A DNA stretch of 64,000 bases from JAUYQR01 sp050632395. Lineage in GTDB: Bacteria; Pseudomonadota; Alphaproteobacteria; Rhodobacterales; Rhodobacteraceae. The stretch covers positions 310,001 to 374,000 of the forward strand of contig NZ_CP192600.1 of the NCBI RefSeq assembly GCF_050632395.1, read 5' to 3'. Positions 1 through 8,334 of this stretch are shown here, piece after piece. The notes under the pieces are model-generated. The model was not told the DNA's origin. It saw nothing but the letters and a program-made list of their open reading frames with translations, and did not search any database. Position 1 is the first letter of the stretch; each line of letters starts with the position of its first letter. The position numbers and the translations under genes were made by a program.

Positions 1-116
1 TCATCGAAGAACATCTCGTAAAAATCGCCCATCCGGTAGAACAACAGCGCACTAGGGTTCTGCGCCTTGATCTCCAGATACTGCGCCATCATCGGCGTGG
101 TGGCGTCGTCGCTCAC
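1..116 (-). CDS. mutS: DNA mismatch repair protein MutS, N-terminal fragment (runs off the left edge)
   Basis: The reverse strand encodes a GTG-initiated N-terminus ending in the MutS domain I signature LLFYRMGDFYEMFFD; 38 codons are inside the window. MutS recognises base mispairs and starts mismatch repair, and this stretch carries the conserved FYE mismatch-probing motif. The GTG start directly follows, in the same frame, the TGA stop of the aldo/keto reductase gene, so no other upstream start is available. Identity rests on this short but very characteristic motif. Confidence 0.9.
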   Translation of the reverse strand, partial: MSDDATTPMMAQYLEIKAQNPSALLFYRMGDFYEMFFD

Positions 117-1130
117 TCAGGCACCGGTCGGGGCGTCAGGGTCGATAAGGTTCGCAGCCTTCAGATCCACCCAAAGCTGCGGCGGGATCGCCAACGCCAC
201 GTTGGCCGCATTGCTGCGAACCTGCTCAGGGCTTACCGCGCCGGGAATGACTGACACGACCGCAGGGTGCAGCAACGGAAACTGCAACGCCGCCGCCGCC
301 AGCGGCACCCCATGACGCAGGCACACCGCCTCGATCGCCAGCGCCTTGCTTACCATCTCGGGCGTCGCGGGCTGATAGGCATACATCACCCCGGGGGCCG
401 AAGGTGCTGCAAGCAATCCAGACGCGAACGGCGCCCCCAGCACGACCTTGATCCCCCGCCGCACGCATTCGGCCATCGGCCCGTGCAGGGCGGCTTGATC
501 GGCAAGCGTGTAAGGCATTGCCACCAGAAAGAAATCCACATCGATCCACGGTGCGATGCGCGCGAAATCTGCCAGCGTGTTCATCCCCATGCCGACCGCC
601 GAAATCACGCCCGCGGCCTTCAGCCCGTGCAGATAGGCCAGCCCGGAGCCCACCAGCGCCGCCATATGCCCTTCAAACGCCGCGCCCTGATAGTCCTGAT
701 CCAAGTCATGGATGATCAGCGCATCGACCGAAGGCTGCCCCAGGCGCAATTGGCTTTGCTCGAAAGACCGGGCAAAGCCATCAGCGGAGTAATCGTACCG
801 CACAGCGAAATTCAGCCCGCCCTTCCACTGCACCCGCGCGTCTTCTCCGCGTCTTGCAGGCTCGTATATACGCCCCACTTTGGTGGAGACAAACACTTGA
901 TCTCGTGGGAAATTCCACAACGCCGTGCCAAGTCGATGCTCCGAAAGCCCGTGCCCGTACCAAGGCGCGGTGTCAAAGTAGCGCACCCCGGCATCCCACG
1001 CCGCAGCAAAGGTCGCCTGCGCCTCGGCCTCGGAATATTCGGCGAAGATGTTGCCCAACGAAGCGCCGCCCATGCCAAACCGGGGCCAGTCATCCGGCCA
1101 GCGCGGGGCAGCGGGCGCGATCACCGTCAC
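117..1130 (-). CDS. Aldo/keto reductase, pyridoxal/L-fucose dehydrogenase-like
   Basis: A 337-residue NAD(P)-dependent oxidoreductase with the AKR tetrad visible: Asp53 and Tyr58 (YFDTAPWYG), Lys84 (STKVG) and His141 (LIIHDLD). The family oxidises or reduces sugar, pyridoxal or small aldehyde/lactone substrates in the cytosol; this subgroup resembles D-threo-aldose 1-dehydrogenase and pyridoxal 4-dehydrogenase, but the substrate cannot be read from sequence. The GTG start overlaps the hslU stop by 4 bases, and the stop codon abuts the mutS start, so it appears to be an internal member of a translationally coupled DUF2157-hslU-AKR-mutS run. Confidence 0.85.
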   Translation of the reverse strand: MTVIAPAAPRWPDDWPRFGMGGASLGNIFAEYSEAEAQATFAAAWDAGVRYFDTAPWYGHGLSEHRLGTALWNFPRDQVFVSTKVGRIYEPARRGEDARVQWKGGLNFAVRYDYSADGFARSFEQSQLRLGQPSVDALIIHDLDQDYQGAAFEGHMAALVGSGLAYLHGLKAAGVISAVGMGMNTLADFARIAPWIDVDFFLVAMPYTLADQAALHGPMAECVRRGIKVVLGAPFASGLLAAPSAPGVMYAYQPATPEMVSKALAIEAVCLRHGVPLAAAALQFPLLHPAVVSVIPGAVSPEQVRSNAANVALAIPPQLWVDLKAANLIDPDAPTGA

Positions 1131-2425
1131 AGCACGTACCGCGACAGGTCAGCCGACCGCGCCAGCGCGCCGACATTCTTTTCAACAAACGCGGAATCGA
1201 CAGTCACAGCTTCCCCCGAACGGTCCGGTGCGGTGAACGACAGCTCCTCGAACACCCGCTCCATCACCGTATAAAGCCTGCGCGCCCCGATGTTTTCAAC
1301 CGATTGATTGACCTCTGCCGCAATCCGCGCGAGCGCTGCAATCCCGTCGGGTGTGAACGTGACCGCAACCTCTTCCGTCGCCATCAGCGCGCGGTATTGC
1401 AGCGTCAGCGCATTGTCGGTTTCCGTCAGGATGCGCACGAAATCCGCCTCGGTCAGTGGCTGCAGCTCCACCCGGATCGGCAGGCGCCCCTGCAGTTCCG
1501 GCAACAAATCCGAAGGCTTGGCAATATGGAACGCGCCCGAGGCGATGAACAGGATATGGTCGGTCTTGACCGGCCCATGCTTGGTCGACACCGTCGTGCC
1601 TTCGATCAGCGGCAGCAGATCCCGCTGCACCCCTTCGCGGCTTACGTCGGCGCCGCGCGCATCGGCACGGGCGCAGATCTTGTCGATCTCGTCAAGAAAC
1701 ACGATGCCGTTTTCCTGCACCGCCTCCAAAGCTGTGGCCTTCACCACCTCGTCATCCAGCAACTTGTCGGCTTCCTGCCCGATCAGCACTTCGTAACTAT
1801 CGGCCACCGACAACCGCTTGCGGGTCGATCTTCCACCAAAGGCCTTGCCGAAAATGTCCTGCAAGCCCTGCATCTGTTCCATGCCTTGCCCGCCCATCAT
1901 CATCGGAAAGGCGGGGGCCGCATCCGTCACGTCGATCTCGATCATCGTGTCGTCCAGCGCGCCAGTCTTCAGCTTGGCCCGGAACATCTCGCGTGTCTGT
2001 TCGCGGGCGTCCTTGCCCGCCAACGCCTCGATCACCCGGTCTTCGGCCATCTTCTGCGCCTTGGCCTTCACGTCCTCACGCATCTGGGCCCGCGTGTCGG
2101 CAATCGCCACGTCCACCAGATCGCGGATGATGCTGTCGACGTCGCGTCCGACATAGCCCACCTCGGTGAACTTCGTCGCCTCGATCTTCAGGAACGGCGC
2201 CCTTGCCAACTTGGCCAGACGGCGGCTGATCTCGGTCTTGCCAACGCCGGTCGGCCCGATCATCAGGATGTTCTTCGGATAGACCTCGTCACGAAGATCG
2301 TCGCCCAACCGCTTGCGCCGCCAGCGATTTCTCAGCGCGACCGCGACGGCGCGCTTGGCGTCGTTCTGGCCAATGATAAAACGGTCAAGCTCGGAAACGA
2401 TCTCGCGCGGGGTCAGGTTGGTCAT
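1127..2425 (-). CDS. hslU: ATP-dependent protease ATPase subunit HslU
   Basis: This 432-residue AAA+ unfoldase feeds substrates to the HslV peptidase. Walker A GPTGVGKT is at 57-64, Walker B IVFLDEID at 241-248, the variable I-domain lies between them, and the C-terminal tail DLSRYVL is the type that docks into HslV. A longer reading frame exists upstream, but the start MTNLTPREIV matches the family N-terminus, and its ATG overlaps the upstream TGA as ATGA. Unusually, hslV is not adjacent: it lies 1.6 kb away, beyond a DUF2157 gene and an opposing brnA-like gene. Confidence 0.97.
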   Translation of the reverse strand: MTNLTPREIVSELDRFIIGQNDAKRAVAVALRNRWRRKRLGDDLRDEVYPKNILMIGPTGVGKTEISRRLAKLARAPFLKIEATKFTEVGYVGRDVDSIIRDLVDVAIADTRAQMREDVKAKAQKMAEDRVIEALAGKDAREQTREMFRAKLKTGALDDTMIEIDVTDAAPAFPMMMGGQGMEQMQGLQDIFGKAFGGRSTRKRLSVADSYEVLIGQEADKLLDDEVVKATALEAVQENGIVFLDEIDKICARADARGADVSREGVQRDLLPLIEGTTVSTKHGPVKTDHILFIASGAFHIAKPSDLLPELQGRLPIRVELQPLTEADFVRILTETDNALTLQYRALMATEEVAVTFTPDGIAALARIAAEVNQSVENIGARRLYTVMERVFEELSFTAPDRSGEAVTVDSAFVEKNVGALARSADLSRYVL

Positions 2426-3498
2426 TCGGTGCTTCCGTAAGGGGGCAGGCGGGATTTGCCTGGAAAGTCGGGCAGAATGCGCATCACTGCAGCGCGTAGC
2501 GGCACCCACCAGGTGCCGATTGCAGTGATAATGGCGCCCAGCGCGATCAGGATAAAGGTCCAGGAGCCAAAGTCGCCGCTGTCACCCATCACCCAGCCGA
2601 TCACCAGCGCGATATAGGCGATGGCGGCGGTCAGGAACGACCGCCGGTCGATAACCAGCGCCAGAAGCGTGATGACGACCAGTGCAATCGCCAAGAGCCC
2701 GATCCCGCCCGCACCGCCGGTGTTGTAAAGCGTCAGCGCCACCGTATTCACCAGCGCCGGTGCCGCCAGCATATGCAGCCAGAACGCCGTCGCCGCATAA
2801 CGACCCAGCCGATATGGATCGCGGGTGTCAAACCACATGCCGGCCAGAAAGGCCACGATTCCGAACACCAGTGTAGCGGTGGCGAACTGCGGGCTTTCGC
2901 GTAGATCAAAGAACCCCGCCATCCCATTGCGATCGCCCGAAATAAACCCACCCAGTGAATCGACCGATGCGGTCAGCGTGTAAATCGCGCCCAAGGCGAA
3001 CAGCCCCAGGATGAAGGCTGAAAACGGCAGTCGAAACTTCCGATACCACGCCGCCATCCCCAGCGCCGCCAGAACGAAGGCCGAGACCACCGTGCCGCGC
3101 AGGTTTACGTGGCCCTGCCCCAGAATGGTAATTGCCGACAGATAGATCCCGCCGCCAAAGGCCGTCGCCAGCACCATCGACGGCAGGTTCATCCGCCGCT
3201 TCAGCGTGAAATATCCCGCCCACCACCAGCAGATGCCCGCACAGATCAATGGCAGAATCGACAGCAATGCCACGCCACCGAACCACCCCAGCAGGGCAGT
3301 GATCCCAGACAGCAGGATCACCAAGCCGATTGACACGAAGATTTCCGAAAACCCGCGGAAAAACTCGAACGGCTCGTCCTCGGCCGGAAGCGCCGCCCGC
3401 TTCCCCGCCCGGTCATGCGCCAGCGCCACGACTGAGGCGGCCTGTGCTTCGGTCAGGATGCCGGCGGCGACGGCAGCGCGAATGTCATCTGGGGTCAT
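2422..3498 (-). CDS. DUF2157 multi-pass membrane protein
   Basis: A protein of about 358 residues. A short soluble N-terminus (TPDDIRAAVAAGILTEAQA) is followed by roughly ten hydrophobic segments, as in DUF2157 inner-membrane proteins of unknown function. The ATG at 3498 is preferred over an in-frame ATG eight codons upstream because homologues usually begin MTPDDI-like; both are possible. Its stop overlaps the hslU start (ATGA), so it is the first gene of the hslU run and the upstream AT-rich region probably carries the promoter. No function is inferred beyond co-transcription with hslU. Confidence 0.75.
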   Translation of the reverse strand: MTPDDIRAAVAAGILTEAQAASVVALAHDRAGKRAALPAEDEPFEFFRGFSEIFVSIGLVILLSGITALLGWFGGVALLSILPLICAGICWWWAGYFTLKRRMNLPSMVLATAFGGGIYLSAITILGQGHVNLRGTVVSAFVLAALGMAAWYRKFRLPFSAFILGLFALGAIYTLTASVDSLGGFISGDRNGMAGFFDLRESPQFATATLVFGIVAFLAGMWFDTRDPYRLGRYAATAFWLHMLAAPALVNTVALTLYNTGGAGGIGLLAIALVVITLLALVIDRRSFLTAAIAYIALVIGWVMGDSGDFGSWTFILIALGAIITAIGTWWVPLRAAVMRILPDFPGKSRLPPYGSTE

Positions 3499-3683
3499 CG
3501 GGGAACCATCCACTGAATGCACGCCACAGATAGTGGGTTTGCCGCATCAAACCAAGCGAGGAGTTCCGTATTTACGCTTGGTATATACTGTATGCCTTGC
3601 TGTATATGCACCGCGTCAATCAACCTTCTTGCATTAATGTTTTCAACGATTTACGAAGGGTCGTTGAGTCGTGAAAGCCCGCC

Positions 3684-3995
3684 ATGAACGAAGAACGCCG
3701 CAAACGCCTGAGCATCGCTGAAAAGCGCGCACTGTCGGGATCGTCGCATGACGGAACCGATCCCCTTATTCTTGGCGAGCCTCTGAAAGGCTTCGACCCC
3801 CCGGATTTGAACGACTCCGAACCGGAATGGCTTGGCGTTGTCCAGGAAGTGGTTCCGCAAAAGATCCCAATCTCGCTGCGGGTTGATCCTGACGTTCTGG
3901 CCTTCTTCAAGGAACAGGGTCCCGGCTACCAGACTCGGATGAACGCGGTTCTGCGGGGCTACATGCAGGAAAAGAAGGCGGTCAGGCGGGCCTGA
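3684..3995 (+). CDS. BrnA-like antitoxin family protein (orphan)
   Basis: A 103-residue protein whose C-terminal half (KIPISLRVDPDVLAFFKEQG, then GYQTRMNAVLRGYM) is the ribbon-helix-helix DNA-binding fold of the BrnA/DUF4415 antitoxin family. The N-terminus is charged and less conserved. No BrnT toxin gene lies beside it on either strand, so it is an orphan antitoxin or a free-standing repressor. It is the only plus-strand gene in the first 16 kb, and its last 14 bases overlap the 3' end of hslV. Upstream (3580-3610) is an AT-rich stretch with GTATATAC and two CTGTAT repeats that could be an autoregulatory operator. Confidence 0.72.
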   Translation: MNEERRKRLSIAEKRALSGSSHDGTDPLILGEPLKGFDPPDLNDSEPEWLGVVQEVVPQKIPISLRVDPDVLAFFKEQGPGYQTRMNAVLRGYMQEKKAVRRA

Positions 3996-4542
3996 CCCGC
4001 TCCACCGTCAGGTTGCCGTTGGTAAAGACGCAGATCTCGGCTGCAATCGCCATCGCCCGGCGGGCAATATCTTCTGCTCCCAGGTCGGTCGCCATCAGCC
4101 CCCGCGCGGCCGCCAACGCGAAGTTCCCGCCCGATCCGATTGCCGCCACATCGTTTTCCGGTTCCAGCACATCGCCCGCACCGGTGATGACATAAAGATC
4201 GCGCCCGTCGGTCACGATCAGCATTGCCTCCAAGTTGCGCAGATACTTGTCCATCCGCCAATCCTTGGCCAGATCGACACAGGCTCGCGCCAACTGCCCC
4301 GGCGCGGCTTCCAGCTTCTTCTCCAGCCGTTCCAGCAAGGTGAACGCGTCCGCGGTTGATCCGGCAAACCCGCACACCACATCGTGCCCGCCCGGCGACA
4401 GCCGTCGCACCTTGCGCGCGGTGCCCTTGATCACCGTATTGCCCAGGCTCACCTGCCCGTCTCCTGCCACGACAACCTCGCCGCCGCGACGAACCGCAAG
4501 GATCGTGGTGCCGTGCCATCCGGGAAACTTGCTGTCGGTCAT
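3982..4542 (-). CDS. hslV: ATP-dependent protease peptidase subunit HslV
   Basis: The 186-residue proteasome-like peptidase of the HslUV protease. The sequence MTDSKFPGWHGTTILAV shows the short alphaproteobacterial propeptide; Thr12, after HG, becomes the N-terminal nucleophile. GRDLYVITGAGDVLEPEND and IGSGGNFALAAARGL are typical family blocks. The ATG at 4542 is preceded by a purine-rich GAGAGAGG ribosome site; a longer in-frame extension is rejected. It lies downstream of the trxA terminator, so it probably has its own promoter between 4543 and 4590. Confidence 0.96.
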   Translation of the reverse strand: MTDSKFPGWHGTTILAVRRGGEVVVAGDGQVSLGNTVIKGTARKVRRLSPGGHDVVCGFAGSTADAFTLLERLEKKLEAAPGQLARACVDLAKDWRMDKYLRNLEAMLIVTDGRDLYVITGAGDVLEPENDVAAIGSGGNFALAAARGLMATDLGAEDIARRAMAIAAEICVFTNGNLTVERVRPA

Positions 4543-4585
4543 GAAAAGCCTCTCTCGTTTCCCCCAATATCGGTGGTCTTGCCGC

Positions 4586-4617
4586 AAAACAAAAGGGCGG
4601 CCCCAGCGGACCGCCCT
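4586..4617 (-). terminator. Rho-independent terminator of the trxA operon
   Basis: Read on the minus strand, a 10-bp stem (AGGGCGGTCC pairing with GGGCCGCCCT, one T-G wobble) with a GCTG loop is followed by TTTGTTTT. It starts about 20 bases after the trxA stop codon and separates the tsaE-amgK-murU-addB-addA-trxA run from hslV. Confidence 0.85.
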
Positions 4618-4637
4618 CGTAACCTCTCAGCCGATCC

Positions 4638-4964
4638 TCAGATCGCCGATTTGATCCAGGTTTCCAGCGCCGCCTTCGGAGCAGCGCCCACCTTGTTCGA
4701 CACAACCTGCCCGTCCTTGAACATGAACAGCGCCGGAATGCCGCGAACGCCCAGAACTGCCGGGCTTTCCGGGTTCTCGTCGACGTTGACTTTCACGATT
4801 TTCACCTTGCCTGCATATTGCGCGGCAAGCTCTTCCAGCGCCGGGCCGATCTGACGGCACGGGCCGCACCATTCAGCCCAGAAATCCACCACCACCGGCA
4901 CGTCCGACTGGCGGACTTCGGCGTCAAAGGTGGCGTCGGTAACGGCGACGGTTGCAGCGCCCAT
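4638..4964 (-). CDS. trxA: Thioredoxin 1
   Basis: A 108-residue thioredoxin with active site WCGPC (Cys33/Cys36), the cis-proline segment GVRGIPALFMF and the usual length. It is a cytosolic dithiol donor for reductases and disulfide exchange. It follows addA by 58 bases on the same strand and is the last gene before a strong terminator, an addB-addA-trxA order that is common in alphaproteobacteria. Confidence 0.97.
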   Translation of the reverse strand: MGAATVAVTDATFDAEVRQSDVPVVVDFWAEWCGPCRQIGPALEELAAQYAGKVKIVKVNVDENPESPAVLGVRGIPALFMFKDGQVVSNKVGAAPKAALETWIKSAI

Positions 4965-5022
4965 GATCGGGATCTCCTGTGGGAATTTCGGCCTCCAAAG
5001 CTAGGGAGAGACGCGAGGAACG

Positions 5023-8000
5023 TCAAGGGATCGTGGTACGCCCCAGTGCCGCCCTCACGATATCGGGATGCAGAGGCATCAACGCCGCCGTCCGCGTCCA
5101 CAAAACCGCTGTCTCCACCCGGCGCCCGGGGTAAATCTGGCCCACCATGTGCGCATAAGCGCCAAGCTGCCGCAAAATCCCTTCCGGCACATCCTCGGCG
5201 CGCTTGGGAACGATGGCGTTCGACTTGTAATCCACGATCAGTGCGCGGTCCGCCATCAGTACCAGCCGGTCGATTGTCCCCGCCATCCGCCTGCCGTTCC
5301 ACTCTCCGGTCACGGCACACTCGGCCAGCGTGTCAGATGCAAAAACCCCCGCAAGCCCCGGCTCCGAAAGTAAAATCCCGGCCTCGGCCAGAATATCCTG
5401 ACGCAGCAACGCGTCGCTGACCGTAGCTTCCGCAAACGCGGCCCACTCCGCGCGGTCCAGCAGCGGCAGACGCTCCAGCAACAGGTGCAGCGCGATCCCC
5501 CGCGCCTTGGCGGCGGCCTCGTCCAAAAGCGGCTCGCCCTGCAAACCCTTTGCCCCGCCCAGATCCGAAGGGGACAGGATGGCAGGCGCCTTTACCGGCA
5601 CTGGCGCCGCTACACGTGCCCAGCCGGGAATGGCGGGCGCTTTTGGCGTAACTTGCGCCGCAAGAAGGTTTTCCGGCCAAACTCCGAACTCATGCCGCTG
5701 CACCCCACCCTCACGCGGCGCAAGGCTCAACCCCGCCGCTCCGGCGCTGACAAGGTTGTACCACGCATCTTCCTTGGTCACGTCGCCCGCCGCCGCGATG
5801 ATCAGCCAACACCGGGCTCGCGTCAGCGCCACATACAGCAATCGCAGGCTTTCTTCCTGCCGCCGCTCCAGGCGCGATTGCCGCGCAGCCGAGATCGGGG
5901 CCGGGCTCTCCGCCTCCGGCACCTTCCAGACCACCTGCCCATCGTCCAGCCGGTAAACCTCGTCACGGTCCTGCGGTTTGCGGTCCGCCGTATCGGGTAA
6001 GATGACGATCGGCGCTTCCAGCCCCTTCGCACCATGCACCGTCATCACCCGAATGCGCCGCCCCTCTCCGTCCAGCTGCCGCTTGACCTCCACATCGTCG
6101 GTGGCCAGCCACACCAGAAACCCTGTCAGGCTTGGCACCTCCGACCGTTCGAACGCCAGCGCCTGCGACAAAAGCTCATCAATCCCGTCCTCCGCCTCTG
6201 GCCCCAGCCGCGCCAATAACTTGCGCCGTCCGTCATGCCGTTGCAGCGCCCTCTCAACCAGATCGAAGGGGCGCAGGAAATCGGCCTGATCGCGCATGTC
6301 AGCCAGAAAATCGCGCGTCTCCTGATGGCCGGGATCGTCGCGCAGCGCCTCCCACAAATAGCCTTTTCTGCCATGCGAGAGACTGAATAGCTCGGTCTCC
6401 GACCATCCGCACAGGGGTGATCGCAACACAGCCGCCAGCGACAGATCGTCCTCGGGGGTGTCCAAAAATGACAGCAGCGCCGCCAGATCCTTCACAGCCA
6501 TCTCGGCCCCCAGCTTCAACCGGTCCGCCCCGGCAATCGCCAGACCGCGCGCTTTGCAGGCCCGGATGATCTCTTGAAACAGCAGCGACCGGCGCTGGAC
6601 CAGAATCAGGAAATCGCCCTCATGCACCGGGCGGGCGCTCGGGCCGTCCTTGCTTGGGTTCAGCGGAATCTGCACCCCGGCGGCGATCATCTGCGCGATC
6701 TCGTCAGCGATCTTCTCGGCCAACCGCACCTGCGGGTTTTCCGACCCCGGCAGATCGACCGGATCGAACCATTCGCCGGTGTCCACCTTGTCGCTCTTCT
6801 CGATCGGGGGCCAAAGGTCCACCCGCCCGGCCAGCGTTTCGTGAAACGCCAGATGGCTCGCCTCGCCACCAAGCGCGGTTTGCAGCGGTCCGCTAAACGT
6901 CGCGTCCACCAACCGCAGAATCGCTGGCGACGACCTGAACGAATGTTGCAGCGTCAACTGCGCCAGACCGTTGTCTCCGCCGGCAAGTCGGGTGGAAAAG
7001 AGATCGCGCTTCTGGTCAAACGCCGCGACATCTGCGCCTTGGAACGAATAGATCGACTGTTTTTTGTCGCCCACAACGAACAGTGTTCTAGGCCGAGTCT
7101 GTGCGCCAAGCCCTGCGATCATCTCGGCCGCAAGACTTTCGATCACCTGCCATTGCTCGGGGCTGGTGTCCTGCGCCTCGTCCACCAGAATATGGTCGAT
7201 CCCGCCATCCAGCCGAAAAAGCACCCAAGCCGCCATTGAAGGATCGGTCAGCAACAGCCGCGCGCGGTCGATCAGGTCGTCGAAATCCAGCACGCCCAGC
7301 ATTTGCTTGCGCGCCTCGTAGATCGGCAGGAATTCCCGCGCGAATGCGTGCAGCGCCGCCGTCTTTTCCGCAGCGCGCCGCGCTTTCATCGCAGCGCGCG
7401 CGATCTCGACCCGCTCCATGAACGCGTCGAAGTCGTCCGCGCGGTCTGCCAGCGCCTTGCGCGCGCCGACAGTCGGAAACTTTGCCCGCACGCTTCCTGC
7501 CTTGGTCAGCACCGCATCGAACGCCATCGCAAGGTCCGCGGCCCCCGGCGCCGCGACGTTGATCGACCCAAGCACCGCCGCCAGATCGACCATCGTCTTC
7601 GATTCCCGCCGGCATACCTCAATCACCGCCTCGAACAGCGCCGCCTCGTCACCGCGAAACGCCAGCCGCACGAAGTGGTCATCCGTCACCGGATAGGGCA
7701 AGCCAAAGATCGCATGGGCGGCAGCAGAGTCCAAAGGTCGCGCGAAGCGGGCACGCTCCCGCGCGATCTGCTCGATCAATTTGGTGAAATCCTCGGAGGC
7801 GCAAACCTCGGTCAGTCGGCGAAACTGCTCGGCCGCCTGACCTTCCGCCATCTCCTCGATGATTTCGCTGCGCAAAAGCCGCGCCGCCCGGTCCTCCAGT
7901 TCGCGAAACCCCGGCCCGACCCCCGCTTCCAACGGAAAGCGGCGAAGCAGCGTCGCGCAAAAGCTGTGGATCGTCTGCACCCGCAGCCCACCCGGCGTCT

Positions 8001-8334
8001 CGATCGCCCGGGCGAACAACTGCCGCGCTAGACTTAGACGCTCCGCCGCCAATTCCGTCTCGCCAAGGTCGAGAAGATCCTTGCGCAGCGCGTCATCCGG
8101 TTTCATCGCCCATTCGCCAAGCCGTTTGAACAGGCGGTTCTGCATCTCGGACGCCGCCGCCTTGGTATAGGTCAGACACAAGATGTGCTGTGGCTGAACC
8201 CCGCTCAACAGCAGGCGCGCAACCCGGTCGGTCAGCACCCGTGTCTTTCCCGATCCCGCGTTGGCCGAAAGCCAGGTGTTCTTGCCGGGGTCCGCGGCGG
8301 CAATCTGCTGCAAGGCGGCTGCGCTCAGCGTCAT
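5023..8334 (-). CDS. addA: Double-strand break repair helicase-nuclease AddA
   Basis: A UvrD/Rep-type helicase of about 1103 residues fused to a C-terminal PD-(D/E)XK nuclease. It is the motor subunit of AddAB, which resects double-strand breaks for RecA loading. Walker A ANAGSGKT is at 24-31, helicase motif II DEAQD near 385-389, and the nuclease core VDYKSN near 1035. The start MTLSAAALQ is chosen because its ATG overlaps the addB stop as ATGA; a 13-codon upstream extension is not needed. Confidence 0.96.
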   Translation of the reverse strand: MTLSAAALQQIAAADPGKNTWLSANAGSGKTRVLTDRVARLLLSGVQPQHILCLTYTKAAASEMQNRLFKRLGEWAMKPDDALRKDLLDLGETELAAERLSLARQLFARAIETPGGLRVQTIHSFCATLLRRFPLEAGVGPGFRELEDRAARLLRSEIIEEMAEGQAAEQFRRLTEVCASEDFTKLIEQIARERARFARPLDSAAAHAIFGLPYPVTDDHFVRLAFRGDEAALFEAVIEVCRRESKTMVDLAAVLGSINVAAPGAADLAMAFDAVLTKAGSVRAKFPTVGARKALADRADDFDAFMERVEIARAAMKARRAAEKTAALHAFAREFLPIYEARKQMLGVLDFDDLIDRARLLLTDPSMAAWVLFRLDGGIDHILVDEAQDTSPEQWQVIESLAAEMIAGLGAQTRPRTLFVVGDKKQSIYSFQGADVAAFDQKRDLFSTRLAGGDNGLAQLTLQHSFRSSPAILRLVDATFSGPLQTALGGEASHLAFHETLAGRVDLWPPIEKSDKVDTGEWFDPVDLPGSENPQVRLAEKIADEIAQMIAAGVQIPLNPSKDGPSARPVHEGDFLILVQRRSLLFQEIIRACKARGLAIAGADRLKLGAEMAVKDLAALLSFLDTPEDDLSLAAVLRSPLCGWSETELFSLSHGRKGYLWEALRDDPGHQETRDFLADMRDQADFLRPFDLVERALQRHDGRRKLLARLGPEAEDGIDELLSQALAFERSEVPSLTGFLVWLATDDVEVKRQLDGEGRRIRVMTVHGAKGLEAPIVILPDTADRKPQDRDEVYRLDDGQVVWKVPEAESPAPISAARQSRLERRQEESLRLLYVALTRARCWLIIAAAGDVTKEDAWYNLVSAGAAGLSLAPREGGVQRHEFGVWPENLLAAQVTPKAPAIPGWARVAAPVPVKAPAILSPSDLGGAKGLQGEPLLDEAAAKARGIALHLLLERLPLLDRAEWAAFAEATVSDALLRQDILAEAGILLSEPGLAGVFASDTLAECAVTGEWNGRRMAGTIDRLVLMADRALIVDYKSNAIVPKRAEDVPEGILRQLGAYAHMVGQIYPGRRVETAVLWTRTAALMPLHPDIVRAALGRTTIP

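Noticed and set aside
3523..3683. A BrnT toxin gene next to the BrnA-like gene
   Set aside because: The 185-base gap is too short and contains no frame resembling BrnT on either strand.
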